Positions 1-10,457 of a stretch of DNA of 64,000 nucleotides are shown here, piece after piece. The position numbers were made by a program, and so were the translations under genes. Positions within the stretch are counted from its first letter, which is position 1, and each line of letters starts with the position of its first letter. The DNA comes from Hydractinia symbiolongicarpus (taxonomy: Eukaryota; Cnidaria; Hydrozoa; Anthoathecata; Hydractiniidae), in assembly GCF_029227915.1 (NCBI RefSeq), contig NC_079888.1:24098001-24162000 (forward strand). Reading direction: 5' to 3'. The notes under the pieces are model-generated. The model searched no databases, had not been told where the DNA came from, and saw only the letters and a list, made by a program, of their open reading frames with translations.

Positions 1-1001
1 CGGGCCGAGTCCGGGATTTAGGGAAATAGCAGGTTTTCGTTTGCAGGCGATTAAACTGCTTTTATTCAGCGTCTCATCAAAAATGAAAACATTTTTGAAA
101 ACTACAAGTCTCATGCGTTTTAGTGGTGAAAAAATAATTTAAAAAATCGTTCGGGAATTGAGTTTACTCCCTTGGTACTTTCTTTGTATACTTTTGACTA
201 TACGGGCGAAGCCGGGATTTACGGGAAATCGCGGGTTTTCGTTTGCCGGCGATTAAACTTCTTTTATTCAGCGTCTCATCAAAAATAAAAACATTTTTAA
301 AAACTACAAGTCTTATGCGTTTTAGTGGTGAAAAAATAATTTAAAAAATCGTTCTGGAAATGAGTTTACTCACAGGGTACTTTCTTTGTATACATTCGAC
401 TATACGTGCCAAGCCCAGGATTTACGGGATATCGCGGGTTTTCGTTTGTCGGCGATTAAACTGCTTTTATTCAGCATCTCATCAAAAATGAAAACATTCT
501 TGAAAACTACAAGTCTCATGCGTTTTAGTGGTAAAAAAATAATTTAAAAAATCGTTTGGGAAATGAGTTTACTCCCTGGGTACTTTCTTTGTATACTTTT
601 GACTATACGGGCCGAACCAGGATTTACGGGAAATCGCAGGTTTTCGTTTGCCGGCGATTAAACTTCTTTTATTCAGCGTCTCATCAAAAATGAAAACATT
701 TTTAAAAACTGCAAGTCTCATGCGTTTTAGTGGTGAAATAATAATTTAAAAAATCGTTTGGGAAATGAGTTTACTCCCTGGGTACTTTCTTTGTATACTT
801 TTGACTATACGGGCCGAGTCCAGGATTTACGGGAAATCGCGGGTTTTCGTTTGCCGGCGATTAAACTGTTTTTATTCAGCGTCTCATCAAAAATGAAAAC
901 ATTCTTGAAAACTACAAGTCTCATGCGTTTTAGTGGTGAAAAAGTAATTTAAAAAATCGTTCGGGAAATGAGATTACTCCCTGGGTACTTTCTTTGTATA
1001 C

Positions 1002-1017
1002 ATTCGACTATACGGGC
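1002..1017 (+). other. CENP-B-box-like motif, one base short (representative)
   Basis: The sequence is ATTCGACTATACGGGC. The canonical CENP-B box core is NTTCGNNNNANNCGGGN. All nine core bases are here, but only three bases separate TTCG from the A instead of four. The same sequence recurs in a large subset of monomers, and its reverse complement occurs in the right arm, for example at 28677-28692. In the other monomers TTCG is replaced by TTTG. Spacing matters for CENP-B binding in mammals, so binding is not implied. Confidence 0.4.
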
Positions 1018-1089
1018 CAAGCCCGGGATTTACGGGAAATCGCGGGTTTTCGTTTGCCGGCGATTAAACTTTTTTTATTCAGCGTCTCA

Positions 1090-1111
1090 TCAAAAATGAA
1101 AACATTTTTGA
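1090..1111. other. 22 bp dyad in the monomer (representative)
   Basis: TCAAAAATG, a four-base AAAA centre, then CATTTTTGA: a perfect 9 bp inverted repeat. It is present in every monomer that has CATTTTTGAAAAC and is reduced to a 7 bp stem in those with CATTTTTAAAAAC. It could extrude as a short cruciform, or it may simply reflect A/T-rich composition. Confidence 0.7.
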
Positions 1112-1360
1112 AAACTACAAGTCTCATGCGTTTAGGGGTAAAAAGATAATATAAAAGATCGTTCGGGAAATGAGTTTACTCCCTGGGTACTTTTTTGTAT
1201 ACTTTTGACTATACGGGCCAAGCCCGGGATTTACGGGAAGTCGCGGGTTTTCGTTTGCCGGCAATTAAACTTCTTTTATTCAGCGTCTCATCAAAAATGA
1301 AAACATTTTTAAAAACTACAAGTCTTATGCGTTTTAGTGGTGAAAAAATAATTTAAAAAA

Positions 1361-2978
1361 TCGTTCGGGAATTGAGTTTACTCCCTGGGTACTTTCTTTG
1401 TATACTTTTGACTATACGGGCCGAGTCCGGGATTTAGGGAAATAGCAGGTTTTCGTTTGCAGGCGATTAAACTGCTTTTATTCAGCGTCTCATCAAAAAT
1501 GAAAACATTTTTGAAAACTACAAGTCTCATGCGTTTTAGTGGTGAAAAAATAATTTAAAAAATCGTTCGGGAATTGAGTTTACTCCCTTGGTACTTTCTT
1601 TGTATACTTTTGACTATACGGGCGAAGCCGGGATTTACGGGATATCGCGGGTTTTCGTTTGTCGGCGATTAAACTGCTTTTATTCAGCATCTCATCAAAA
1701 ATGAAAACATTCTTGAAAACTACAAGTCTCATGCGTTTTAGTGGTAAAAAAATAATTTAAAAAATCGTTTGGGAAATGAGTTTACTCCCTGGGTACTTTC
1801 TTTGTATACTTTTGACTATACGGGCCGAACCAGGATTTACGGGAAATCGCAGGTTTTCGTTTGCCGGCGATTAAACTTCTTTTATTCAGCGTCTCATCAA
1901 AAATGAAAACATTTTTAAAAACTACAAGTCTTATGCGTTTTAGTGGTGAAAAAATAATTTAAAAAATCGTTCTGGAAATGAGTTTACTCACAGGGTACTC
2001 TCTTTGTATACATTCGACTATACGGGCCAAGCCGGGATTTACGGGAAATCGCGGGTTTTCGTTTGCCGGCGATTAAACTTATTTTATTCAGCGTCTCATC
2101 AAAAATGAAAACATTTTTAAAAACTACAAGTCTCATGCGTTTTATTGGTGAAAAAATAATTTAAAAAATCGTTCTGGAAATGAGTTTACTCACAGGGTAC
2201 TTTCTTTGTCTACATTCGACTATACGGGCCAAGCTGGGATTTTGGGGAAATCGCGGGTTTTCGTTTGCCGGCGATTAAACTTTTTTTATTCAGCGTCTCA
2301 TCAAAAATGAAAACATTTTTAAAAACTGCAAGTCTCATGCGTTTTAGTGGTGAAATAATAATTTAAAAAATCGTTTGGGAAATGAGTTTACTCCCTGGGT
2401 ACTTTCTTTGTATACTTTTGACTATACGGGCCGAGTCCAGGATTTACGGGAAATCGCGGGTTTTCGTTTGCCGGCGATTAAACTGTTTTTATTCAGCGTC
2501 TCATCAAAAATGAAAACATTCTTGAAAACTACAAGTCTCATGCGTTTTAGTGGTGAAAAAGTAATTTAAAAAATCGTTCGGGAAATGAGATTACTCCCTG
2601 GGTACTTTCTTTGTATACATTCGACTATACGGGCCAAGCCCGGGATTTACGGGAAATCGCGGGTTTTCGTTTGCCGGCGATTAAACTTTTTTTATTCAGC
2701 GTCTCATCAAAAATGAAAACATTTTTGAAAACTACAAGTCTCATGCGTTTAGGGGTAAAAAAATAATATAAAAGATCGTTCGGGAAATGAGTTTACTCCC
2801 TGGGTACTTTCTTTGTATACTTTTGACTATACGGGCCAAGCCCGGGATTTACGGGAAATCGCGGGTTTTCGTTTGCCGGCAATTAAACTTCTTTTATTCA
2901 GCGTCTCATCAAAAATGAAAACATTTTTAAAAACTACAAGTCTTATGCGTTTTAGTGGTGAAAAAATAATTTAAAAAA
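1361..2978 (+). repeat. HOR copy 2 (1618 bp, 8 monomers, with a hybrid monomer)
   Basis: The order of marked monomers matches the first copy except in two places. The second and third monomers are fused: the GGGCGAAGCCGGG left half continues directly into the GATATCGCGGG and GTCGGCG right half near 1640. Two extra monomers are present, one with CTCTCTTTG and AAACTTATTTTATTC, the other with AAGCTGGGATTTTGGGG. The hybrid is what unequal exchange between adjacent monomers leaves behind. Confidence 0.85.
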
Positions 2979-3180
2979 TCGTTCTGGAAATGAGTTTACT
3001 CCCTGGGTACTTTCTTTGTATACTTTTGACTATACGGGCCGAGTCCGGGATTTAGGGAAATAGCAGGTTTTCGTTTGCAGGCGATTAAACTGCTTTTATT
3101 CAGCGTCTCATCAAAAATGAAAACATTTTTGAAAACTACAAGTCTCATGCGTTTTAGTGGTGAAAAAATAATTTAAAAAA
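2979..3180 (+). repeat. Single-monomer duplication of the GATTTAGGG monomer
   Basis: The GAGTCCGGGATTTAGGGAAA monomer occurs twice in a row here, at 3035 and again 202 bp later at 3237. Elsewhere in the HOR it occurs once. The two are nearly identical, so this is a local one-monomer duplication. Confidence 0.8.
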
Positions 3181-4798
3181 TCGTTCGGGAATTGAGTTTA
3201 CTCCCTGGGTACTTTCTTTGTATACTTTTGACTATACGGGCCGAGTCCGGGATTTAGGGAAATAGCAGGTTTTCGTTTGCAGGCGATTAAACTGCTTTTA
3301 TTCAGCGTCTCATCAAAAATGAAAACATTTTTGAAAACTACAAGTCTCATGCGTTTTAGTGGTGAAAAAATAATTTAAAAAATCGTTCGGGAATTGAGTT
3401 TACTCCCTTGGTACTTTCTTTGTATACTTTTGACTATACGGGCGAAGCCGGGATTTACGGGAAATCGCGGGTTTTCGTTTGCCGGCGATTAAACTTCTTT
3501 TATTCAGCGTCTCATCAAAAATAAAAACATTTTTAAAAACTACAAGTCTTATGCGTTTTAGTGGTGAAAAAATAATTTAAAAAATCGTTCTGGAAATGAG
3601 TTTACTCACAGGGTACTTTCTTTGTATATATTCGACTATACGTGCCAAGCCCGGGATTTACGGGATATCGCGGGTTTTCGTTTGTCGGCGATTAAACTGC
3701 TTTTATTCAGCATCTCATCAAAAATGAAAACATTCTTGAAAACTACAAGTCTCATGCGTTTTAGTGGTAAAAAAATAATTTAAAAAATCGTTTGGGAAAT
3801 GAGTTTACTCCCTGGGTACTTTCTTTGTATACTTTTGACTATACGGGCCGAACCAGGATTTACGGGAAATCGCAGGTTTTCGTTTGCCGGCGATTAAACT
3901 TCTTTTATTCAGCGTCTCATCAAAAATGAAAACATTTTTAAAAACTACAAGTCTTATGCGTTTTAGTGGTGAAAAAATAATTTAAAAAATCGTTCTGGAA
4001 ATGAGTTTACTCACAGGGTACTCTCTTTGTATACATTCGACTATACGGGCCAAGCCGGGATTTACGGGAAATCGCGGGTTTTCGTTTGCCGGCGATTAAA
4101 CTTATTTTATTCAGCGTCTCATCAAAAATGAAAACATTTTTAAAAACTACAAGTCTCATGCGTTTTATTGGTGAAAAAATAATTTAAAAAATCGTTCTGG
4201 AAATGAGTTTACTCACAGGGTACTTTCTTTGTATACATTCGACTATACGGGCCAAGCTGGGATTTACGGGAAATCGCGGGTTTTCGTTTGCCGGCGATTA
4301 AACTTTTTTTATTCAGCGTCTCATCAAAAATGAAAACATTTTTAAAAACTGCAAGTCTCATGCGTTTTAGTGGTGAAATAATAATTTAAAAAATCGTTTG
4401 GGAAATGAGTTTACTCCCTGGGTACTTTCTTTGTATACTTTTGACTATACGGGCCGAGTCCAGGATTTACGGGAAATCGCAGGTTTTCGTTTGCCGGCGA
4501 TTAAACTTCTTTTATTCAGCGTCTCATCAAAAATGAAAACATTTTTGAAAACTACAAGTCTCATGCGTTTAGGGGTAAAAAAATAATATAAAAAATCGTT
4601 CGGTAAATGAGTTTACTCCCTGGGTACTTTCTTTGTATACTTTTGACTATACGGGCCAAGCCCGGGATTTACGGGAAATCACGGGTTTTCGTTTGCCGGC
4701 GATTAAACTTCTTTTATTCAGCGTCTCATCAAAAATGAAAACATTTTTAAAAACTACAAGTCTTATGCGTTTTAGTGGTGAAAAAATAATTTAAAAAA
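3181..4798 (+). repeat. HOR copy 3 (1618 bp, 8 monomers, different hybrid)
   Basis: This copy restores the separate second and third monomers seen in copy 1 and keeps the two extra monomers seen in copy 2. Its GAGTCCAGG monomer (4394 onward) is instead fused to the following TTTAGGGG monomer, so the AAACTGTT and AGATTACTCC markers are missing. Laying the three copies side by side suggests an ancestral 9-monomer unit that lost different monomers in each copy. Confidence 0.8.
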
Positions 4799-6412
4799 TC
4801 GTTCTGGAAATGAGTTTACTCTCTGGGTACTTTCTTTGTATACTTTTGACTATACGGGTCGAGTCCGGGATTTAGGGAAACAGCAGGTTTTCGTTTGCAG
4901 GCGATTAAACTGCTTTTATTCAGCGTCTCATCAAAAATGAAAACATTTTTGAAAACTACAAGTCTCATGCGTTTTAGTGGTGAAAAAATAATTTAAAAAA
5001 TCGTTCCGGAAATGAGTTTACTCACAGGGTACTTTCTTTGTATACATTCGACTATACGGGCCAAGCCGGGATTTACGGGAAATCGCGGGTTTTCGTTTGC
5101 GGGCGATTAAACTTCTTTTATTCAGCGTCTCATCAAAAATGAAAACATTTTTAAAAACTACAAGTCTCATGCGTTTTAGTGGTGAAAAAATAATTTAAAA
5201 AATCGTTCTGGAAATGAGTTTACTCACAGGGTACTTTCTTTGTATACATTCGACTATACGGGCCAAGCCGGGATTTACGGGAAATCGCGGGTTTTCGTTT
5301 GCCGGCGATTAAACTTCTTTTATTCAGCTTCTCATCAAAAATGAAAACATTTTTAAAAACTACAAGTCTCATGCGTTTTAGTGGTGAAAAAATAATTTAA
5401 AAAATCGTTCTGGAAATGAGTTTACTCACAGGGTACTTTCTTTGTATACATTCGACTATACGGGCCAAGCCGGGATTTACGGGAAATCGCGGGTTTTCGT
5501 TTGCCGGCGATTAAACTTCTTTTATTCAGCGTCTCATCAAAAATGAAGACATTTTTAAAAACTACAAGTCTCATGCGTTTTAGTGGTGAAATAATAATTT
5601 AAAAAATCGTTTGGGAAATGAGTTTACTCCCTGGGTACTTTCTTTGTATACTTTTGACTATACGGGCCAAGCCGGGATTTACGGGAAATCGCGGGTTTTC
5701 GTTTGCCGGCGATTAAACTTTTTTTATTCAGCGTCTCAACAAAAATGAAAACATTTTCGAAAACTTCAAGTCTCATGCGTTTAGGGGTAAAAAAATAATA
5801 TAAAAAATCGTTCGGGAAATGATTTTACTCCCTGGGTACTTTCTTTGTATACTTTTGACTATACGGGCCGAGTCCGGCATTTAGGGAAATCGCAGGTTTT
5901 CGTTTGCCGGCGATTAAACTTCTTTTATTCAGCGTCTCATCAAAAATGAAAACATTTTTAAAAACTACAAGTCTCATGCGTTTTAGTGGTGAAAAAATAA
6001 TTTAAAAAATCGTTCTGGAAATGAGTTTACTCACAGGGTACTTTCTTTGTATACATTCAACTATACGGCCAAGCCGGGATTTACGGGAAATCGCGGGTTT
6101 TCGTTTGCCGGCGATTAAACTTCTTTTATTCAGCGTCTCATCAAAAATGAAAACATTTTTAAAAACTACAAGTCTCATGCGTTTTAGTGGTGAAATAATA
6201 ATTTAAAAAATCGTTTGGGAAATGAGTTTACTCCCTGGGTACTTTCTTTGTATACTTTTGACTATACGGGCCGAATCCTGGATTGACGGGAAATCGCGGG
6301 TTTTCGTTTGCCGGCGATTAAACTTTTTTTATTCAGCGTCTCATCAAAAATGAAAACATTTTTGAAAACTACAAGTCTCATGCGTTTAGGGGTAAAAAAA
6401 TGATATAAAAAA
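4799..6412 (+). repeat. Mixed monomers, no clear HOR
   Basis: Eight monomers containing the run of three described separately. The others carry a variant of the GATTTAGGG monomer (AAACAGC), a TTTAGGGG monomer with TTTTCGAAAAC, and the first GTCCGGCATTTAGGG monomer of the next zone. There is no gene and no unique sequence. I see no repeated unit longer than one monomer confined to this stretch. Confidence 0.75.
5001..5606 (+). repeat. Run of three near-identical single monomers
   Basis: Three consecutive monomers start at 5001, 5203 and 5405. All are of the ACTCACAGGG, ATTCGAC, AAGCCGGG subtype and differ at only a few sites (for example CAGCTTCTC in the second). They form a small monomer-level tandem expansion inside an otherwise HOR-organised region. 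Confidence 0.8.
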
Positions 6413-7828
6413 TAGTTCGGGAAATGATTTTACTCCCTGGGTACTTTCTTTGTATACTTTTGACTATACGGGCCGAGTCCGGGATTTGCGGGAAATCGCG
6501 GATTTTCGTTTGCCGGCGATTAAACTTCTTTTATTCTGCGCCTCATCAAAAATGAAAACATTTTTAAAAACTACAAGTCTTATGCGTTTTAGTGGTGAAA
6601 AAATAATTTAAAAAATCGTTCTGGAAATGAGTTTACTCCCTGGGTACTTTCTTTGTATACTTTTGACTATACGGGCCGAGTCCGGCATTTAGGGAACTCG
6701 CAGGTGTTCGTTTGCCGGCGATTAAACTTCTTTTATTCAGCGTCTCATCAAAAATGAAAACGTTTTTGAAAACTACAAGTCTCATGCGTTTTAGTGGTGA
6801 AAAAATATTTTAAAAAATCGTTCGGGAAATGAGTTTACTCCCTGGGTACTTTCTTTGTATACTTTTGACTATACGGGCCGAGTCCGGCATTTAGGGAAAT
6901 CGCGGGTTTTCGTTTGCCGGCGATTAAACTTCTTTTATTCAGCGTCTCATCAAAAATGAAAACATTTTTAAAAACTACAAGTCTCATGCGTTTTAGTGGT
7001 GAAATAATAATTTAAAAAATCGTTTGGGAAATGAGTTTACTTCTTGGGTACTTTCTTTGTATACTTTTGACTATACGGGCCGAGTCCAGGATTTACGGGA
7101 AATCGCAGGTTTTCGTTTGCCGGCGATTAAACTTCTTTTATTCAGCGTCTCATCAAAAATGAAAACATTATTAAAAACTACAAGTCTCATGCGTTTTAGT
7201 GGTGAAAAAGTAATTTAAAAAATCGTTCGGGAAATGAGATTACTCCCTGGGTACTTTCTTTGTATACATTTGACTATACGGGCCAAGCCCAGGATTTACG
7301 GGAAATCGCGGGTTTTCGTTTGCCGGCGATTAAACTTTTTTTATTCAGCGTCTCATCAAAAATGAAAACATTTTTGAAAACTACAAGTCTCATGCGTTTA
7401 GGGGTAAAAAAATAATATAAAAAATCGTTCGGGAAATGAGTTTACTCCCTGGGTACTTTCTTTGTATACTTTTGACTATACGGGCCGAGTCCGGGATTTA
7501 GGGAAATAGCAGGTTTTCGTTTGCAGGCGATTAAACTGCTTTTATTCAGCGTCTCATCAAAAATGAAAACATTTTTGAAAACTACAAGTCTCATGCGTTT
7601 TAGTGGTGAAAAAATAGATTAAAAAATCGTTCGGGAAATGAGTTTACTCCCTGTGTACTTTCTTTGTATACATTCGACTATACGGGCCAAGCCCCGGATT
7701 TACGGGAAATCGCAGGTTTTCGTTTGCCGGCGATTAAACTTCTTTTATTCAGCGTCTCATCAAAAATGAAAACATTTTTGAAAACTACAAGTCTCATGCG
7801 TTTAGGGGTAAAAAAATGATATAAAAAA
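6413..7828 (+). repeat. HOR unit, 1416 bp (7 monomers)
   Basis: The unit starts at an unusual anchor, TAGTTCGGG instead of TCGTTCGGG, followed by GATTTTACTCC and GATTTGCGGGAAATCGCGG. The same marked monomer returns exactly 1416 bp later at 7829 and again at 9649. Other markers are GTCCGGCATTTAGG and TTATTAAAAAC. Confidence 0.85.
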
Positions 7829-9648
7829 TAGTTCGGGAAATGATTTTACTCCCTGGGTACTTTCTTTGTATACTTTTGACTATACGGACCGAGTCCGGGA
7901 TTTGCGGGAAATCGCGGATTTTCGTTTGCCGGCGATTAAACTTCTTTTATTCTGCGTCTCATCAAAAATGAAAACATTTTTAAAAACTACAAGTCTTATG
8001 CGTTTTAGTGGTGAAAAAATAATTTAAAAAATCGTTCTGGAAATGAGTTTACTCCCTGGGTACTTTCTTTGTATACTTTTGACTATACGGGCCGAGTCCG
8101 GCATTTAGGGAAATCGCAGGTTTTCGTTTGCCGGCGATTAAACTTCTTTTATTCAGCGTCTCATCAAAAAAGAAAACGTTTTTGAAAACTACAAGTCTCA
8201 TGCGTTTTAGTGGTGAAAAAATATTTTAAAAAATCGTTCGGGAAATGAGTTTACTGCCTGGGTACTTTCTTTGTATACTTTTGACTATACGGGCCAAGCA
8301 GGGATTTACGGGAAATCGCGGGTTTTCGTTTGCCGGCGATTAAACTTCTTTTATTCAGCGTCTCATCAAAAATGAAAACATTTTTAAAAACTACAAGTCT
8401 CATGCGTTTTAGTGGTGAAATAATAATTTAAAAAATCGTTTGGGAAATGAGTTTACTCCTTGGGTACTTTCTTTGTATACTTTTGACTATACGGGCCGAG
8501 TCCAGGATTTACGGGAAATCGCAGGTTTTCGTTTGCCGGCGATTAAACTTCTTTTATTCAGCGTCTCATCAAAAATGAAAACATTATTAAAAACTACAAG
8601 TCTCATGCGTTTTAGTGGTGAAAAAGTAATTTAAAAAATCGTTCGGGAAATGAGATTACTCCCTGGGTACTTTCTTTGTATACATTCGACTATACGGGCC
8701 AAGCCCAGGATTTACGGGAAATCGCGGGTTTTCGTTTGCCGGCGATTAAACTTTTTTTATTCAGCGTCTCATCAAAAATGAAAACATTTTTGAAAACTAC
8801 AAGTCTCATGCGTTTAGGGGTAAAAAAATAATATAAAAAATCGTTCGGGAAATGAGTTTACTCCCTGGGTACTTTCTTTGTATACTTTTGACTATACGGG
8901 CCGAGTCCGGGATTTAGGGAAATAGCAGGTTTTCGTTTGCAGGCGATTAAACTGCTTTTATTCAGCGTCTCATCAAAAATGAAAACATTTTTGAAAACTA
9001 CAAGTCTCATGCGTTTTAGTGGTGAAAAAATAATTTAAAAAATCGTTCGGGAAATGAGTTTACTCCCTGTGTACTTTCTTTGTATACATTCGACTATACG
9101 GGCCAAGCCCCGGATTTACGGGAAATCGCAGGTTTTCGTTTGCCGGCGATTAAACTTCTTTTATTCAGCGTCTCATCAAAAATGAAAACATTTTTAAAAA
9201 CTACAAGTCTCATGCGTTTTAGTGGTGAAAAAATAATTTAAAAAATCGTTCTGGAAATGAGTTTACTCACAGGGTACTTTCTTTGTATACATTCGACTAT
9301 ACGGCCAAGCCGGGATTTACGGGAAATCGCGGGTTTTCGTTTGCCGGCGATTAAACTTCTTTTATTCAGCGTCTCATCAAAAATGAAAACATTTTTAAAA
9401 ACTACAAGTCTCATGCGTTTTAGTGGTGAAATAGTAATTTAAAAAATCGTTTGGGAAATGAGTTTACTCCCTGGGTACTTTCTTTGTATACTTTTGACTA
9501 TACGGGCCGAGTCCTGGATTGACGGGAAATTGCGGGTTTTCGTTTGCCGGCGATTAAACTTTTTTTATTCAGCGTCTCATCAAAAATGAAAACATTTTTG
9601 AAAACTACAAGTCTCATGCGTTTAGGGGTAAAAAAATGATATAAAAAA
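7829..9648 (+). repeat. HOR unit, 1820 bp (9 monomers)
   Basis: It opens with the same TAGTTCGGG, GATTTTACTCC, GATTTGCGGG monomer as the preceding 7-monomer unit and follows the same order, but it has two additional monomers near its right end. One of these lacks a G (CTATACGGCCAAGCC) as does the monomer at 6065, which lies 3236 bp (16 monomers) upstream. The two unit lengths show monomer gain or loss between otherwise matching units. Confidence 0.8.
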
Positions 9649-10457
9649 TAGTTCGGGAAATGATTTTACTCCCTGGGTACTTTGTTTGTATACTTTTGAC
9701 TATGCGGGCCGAGTCCGGGATTTGCGGGAAATCGCGGATTTTCGTTTGCCGGCGATTAAACTTCTTTTATTCTGCGTCTCATCAAAAATGAAAACATTTT
9801 TAAAAACTACAAGTCTTATGCGTTTTAGTGGTGAAAAAATAATTTAAAAAATCGTTCTGGAAATGAGTTTACTCCCTGGGTACTTTCTTTGTATACTTTT
9901 GACTATACGGGCCGAGTCCGGCATTTAGGGAAATCGCAGGTTTTCGTTTGCCAGCGATTAAACTTCTTTTATTCAGCGTCTCATCAAAAATGAAAACGTT
10001 TTTGAAAACTACAAGTCTCATGCGTTTTAGTGGTGAAAAAATATTTTAAAAAATCGTTCGGGAAATGAGTTTAATGCCTGGGTACTTTCTTTGTATACTT
10101 TTGACTATACGGGCCAAGCAGGGATTTACGGGAAATCGCGGGTTTTCGTTTGCCGGCGATTAAACTTCTTTTATTCAGCGTCTCATCAAAAATGAAAACA
10201 TTTTTAAAAACTACAAGTCTCATGCGTTTTAGTGGTGAAATAATAATTTAAAAAATCGTTTGGGAAATGAGTTTACTCCTTGGGTACTTTCTTTGTATAC
10301 TTTTGACTATACGGGCCGAGTCCAGGATTTACGGGAAATCGCAGGTTTTCGTTTGCCGGCGATTAAACTTTTTTTATTCAGCGTCTCATCAAAAATGAAA
10401 ACATTTTTGAAAACTACAAGTCTCATGCGTTTAGGGGTAAAAAAATAATATAAAAAA
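9649..10457 (+). repeat. Third, shortened HOR unit (809 bp, 4 monomers)
   Basis: It starts with the same TAGTTCGGG and GATTTGCGGG monomer, continues with GGCATTTAGG and AAGCAGGG monomers, then ends in a hybrid whose left half is GAGTCCAGG type and whose right half is the TTTAGGGG type (around 10370-10440). It leads directly into the 4-monomer units. Confidence 0.75.

Larger units (their letters stand above)
957..1158 (+). repeat. Representative 202 bp monomer
   Basis: Hand count of this monomer gives 36 C and 43 G in 202 bp (39% GC) and 13 CpG dinucleotides. Internal structure, in order: a CENP-B-box-like motif (1002-1017), palindromic hexamers GTATAC, CCCGGG and GCCGGC, a GTCTCAT direct repeat at 1084-1090 and 1121-1127, a 22 bp dyad (1090-1111) and an A-rich end. 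This one belongs to the subtype with TTTAGGGG and TATAAAA near its end. It does not resemble any tRNA, 5S rRNA or SINE that I know. Confidence 0.9.
1..1360 (+). repeat. HOR copy 1 (left-truncated by window, 7 monomers)
   Basis: The monomer starting CGGGCCGAGTCCGGGATTTAGG at position 1 recurs at 1417, 3035, 3237 and, slightly changed, at 4855. Between 1 and 1417 there are seven monomers. In order, their markers are GATTTAGGGAAATAGC; GGGCGAAGCCGGG with a TTGG change; CGTGCCAAGCCCAGG with GATATCG; CCGAACCAGG; GAGTCCAGG with AAACTGTT; AAGCCCGGG with TTTAGGGG; and GGCAATTAAAC. Compared with the later copies it lacks two monomers that sit between the fourth and fifth. Confidence 0.85.

Noticed and set aside
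64-90. Telomeric repeats, rDNA spacer or organelle DNA
   Set aside because: No short G-rich telomere motif, no rRNA-like sequence and no organelle genes occur anywhere in the window. All bases belong to satellite monomers.
758-952. Recurring 60-73 codon open frames with a conserved peptide, in both arms
   Set aside because: It is one frame of the monomer that happens to lack stops. Most copies use a TTG or other non-ATG start and end at the TAA in the A-rich tract. The peptide is conserved only because the DNA is homogenised. There is no promoter, no ribosome site and no frame-preserving bias that I can see, and frames shift with 1 bp length changes.
1002-1017. A canonical CENP-B box
   Set aside because: The spacing between TTCG and A is three bases rather than four, so the 17 bp consensus is not met. 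Reported only as box-like.
957-1158. Origin of the monomer from a tRNA, 5S rRNA or SINE
   Set aside because: I looked for A-box and B-box motifs on both strands. The closest stretches (around GTTTAATCGCC on the reverse strand) do not match the GGTTCGANNCC consensus.
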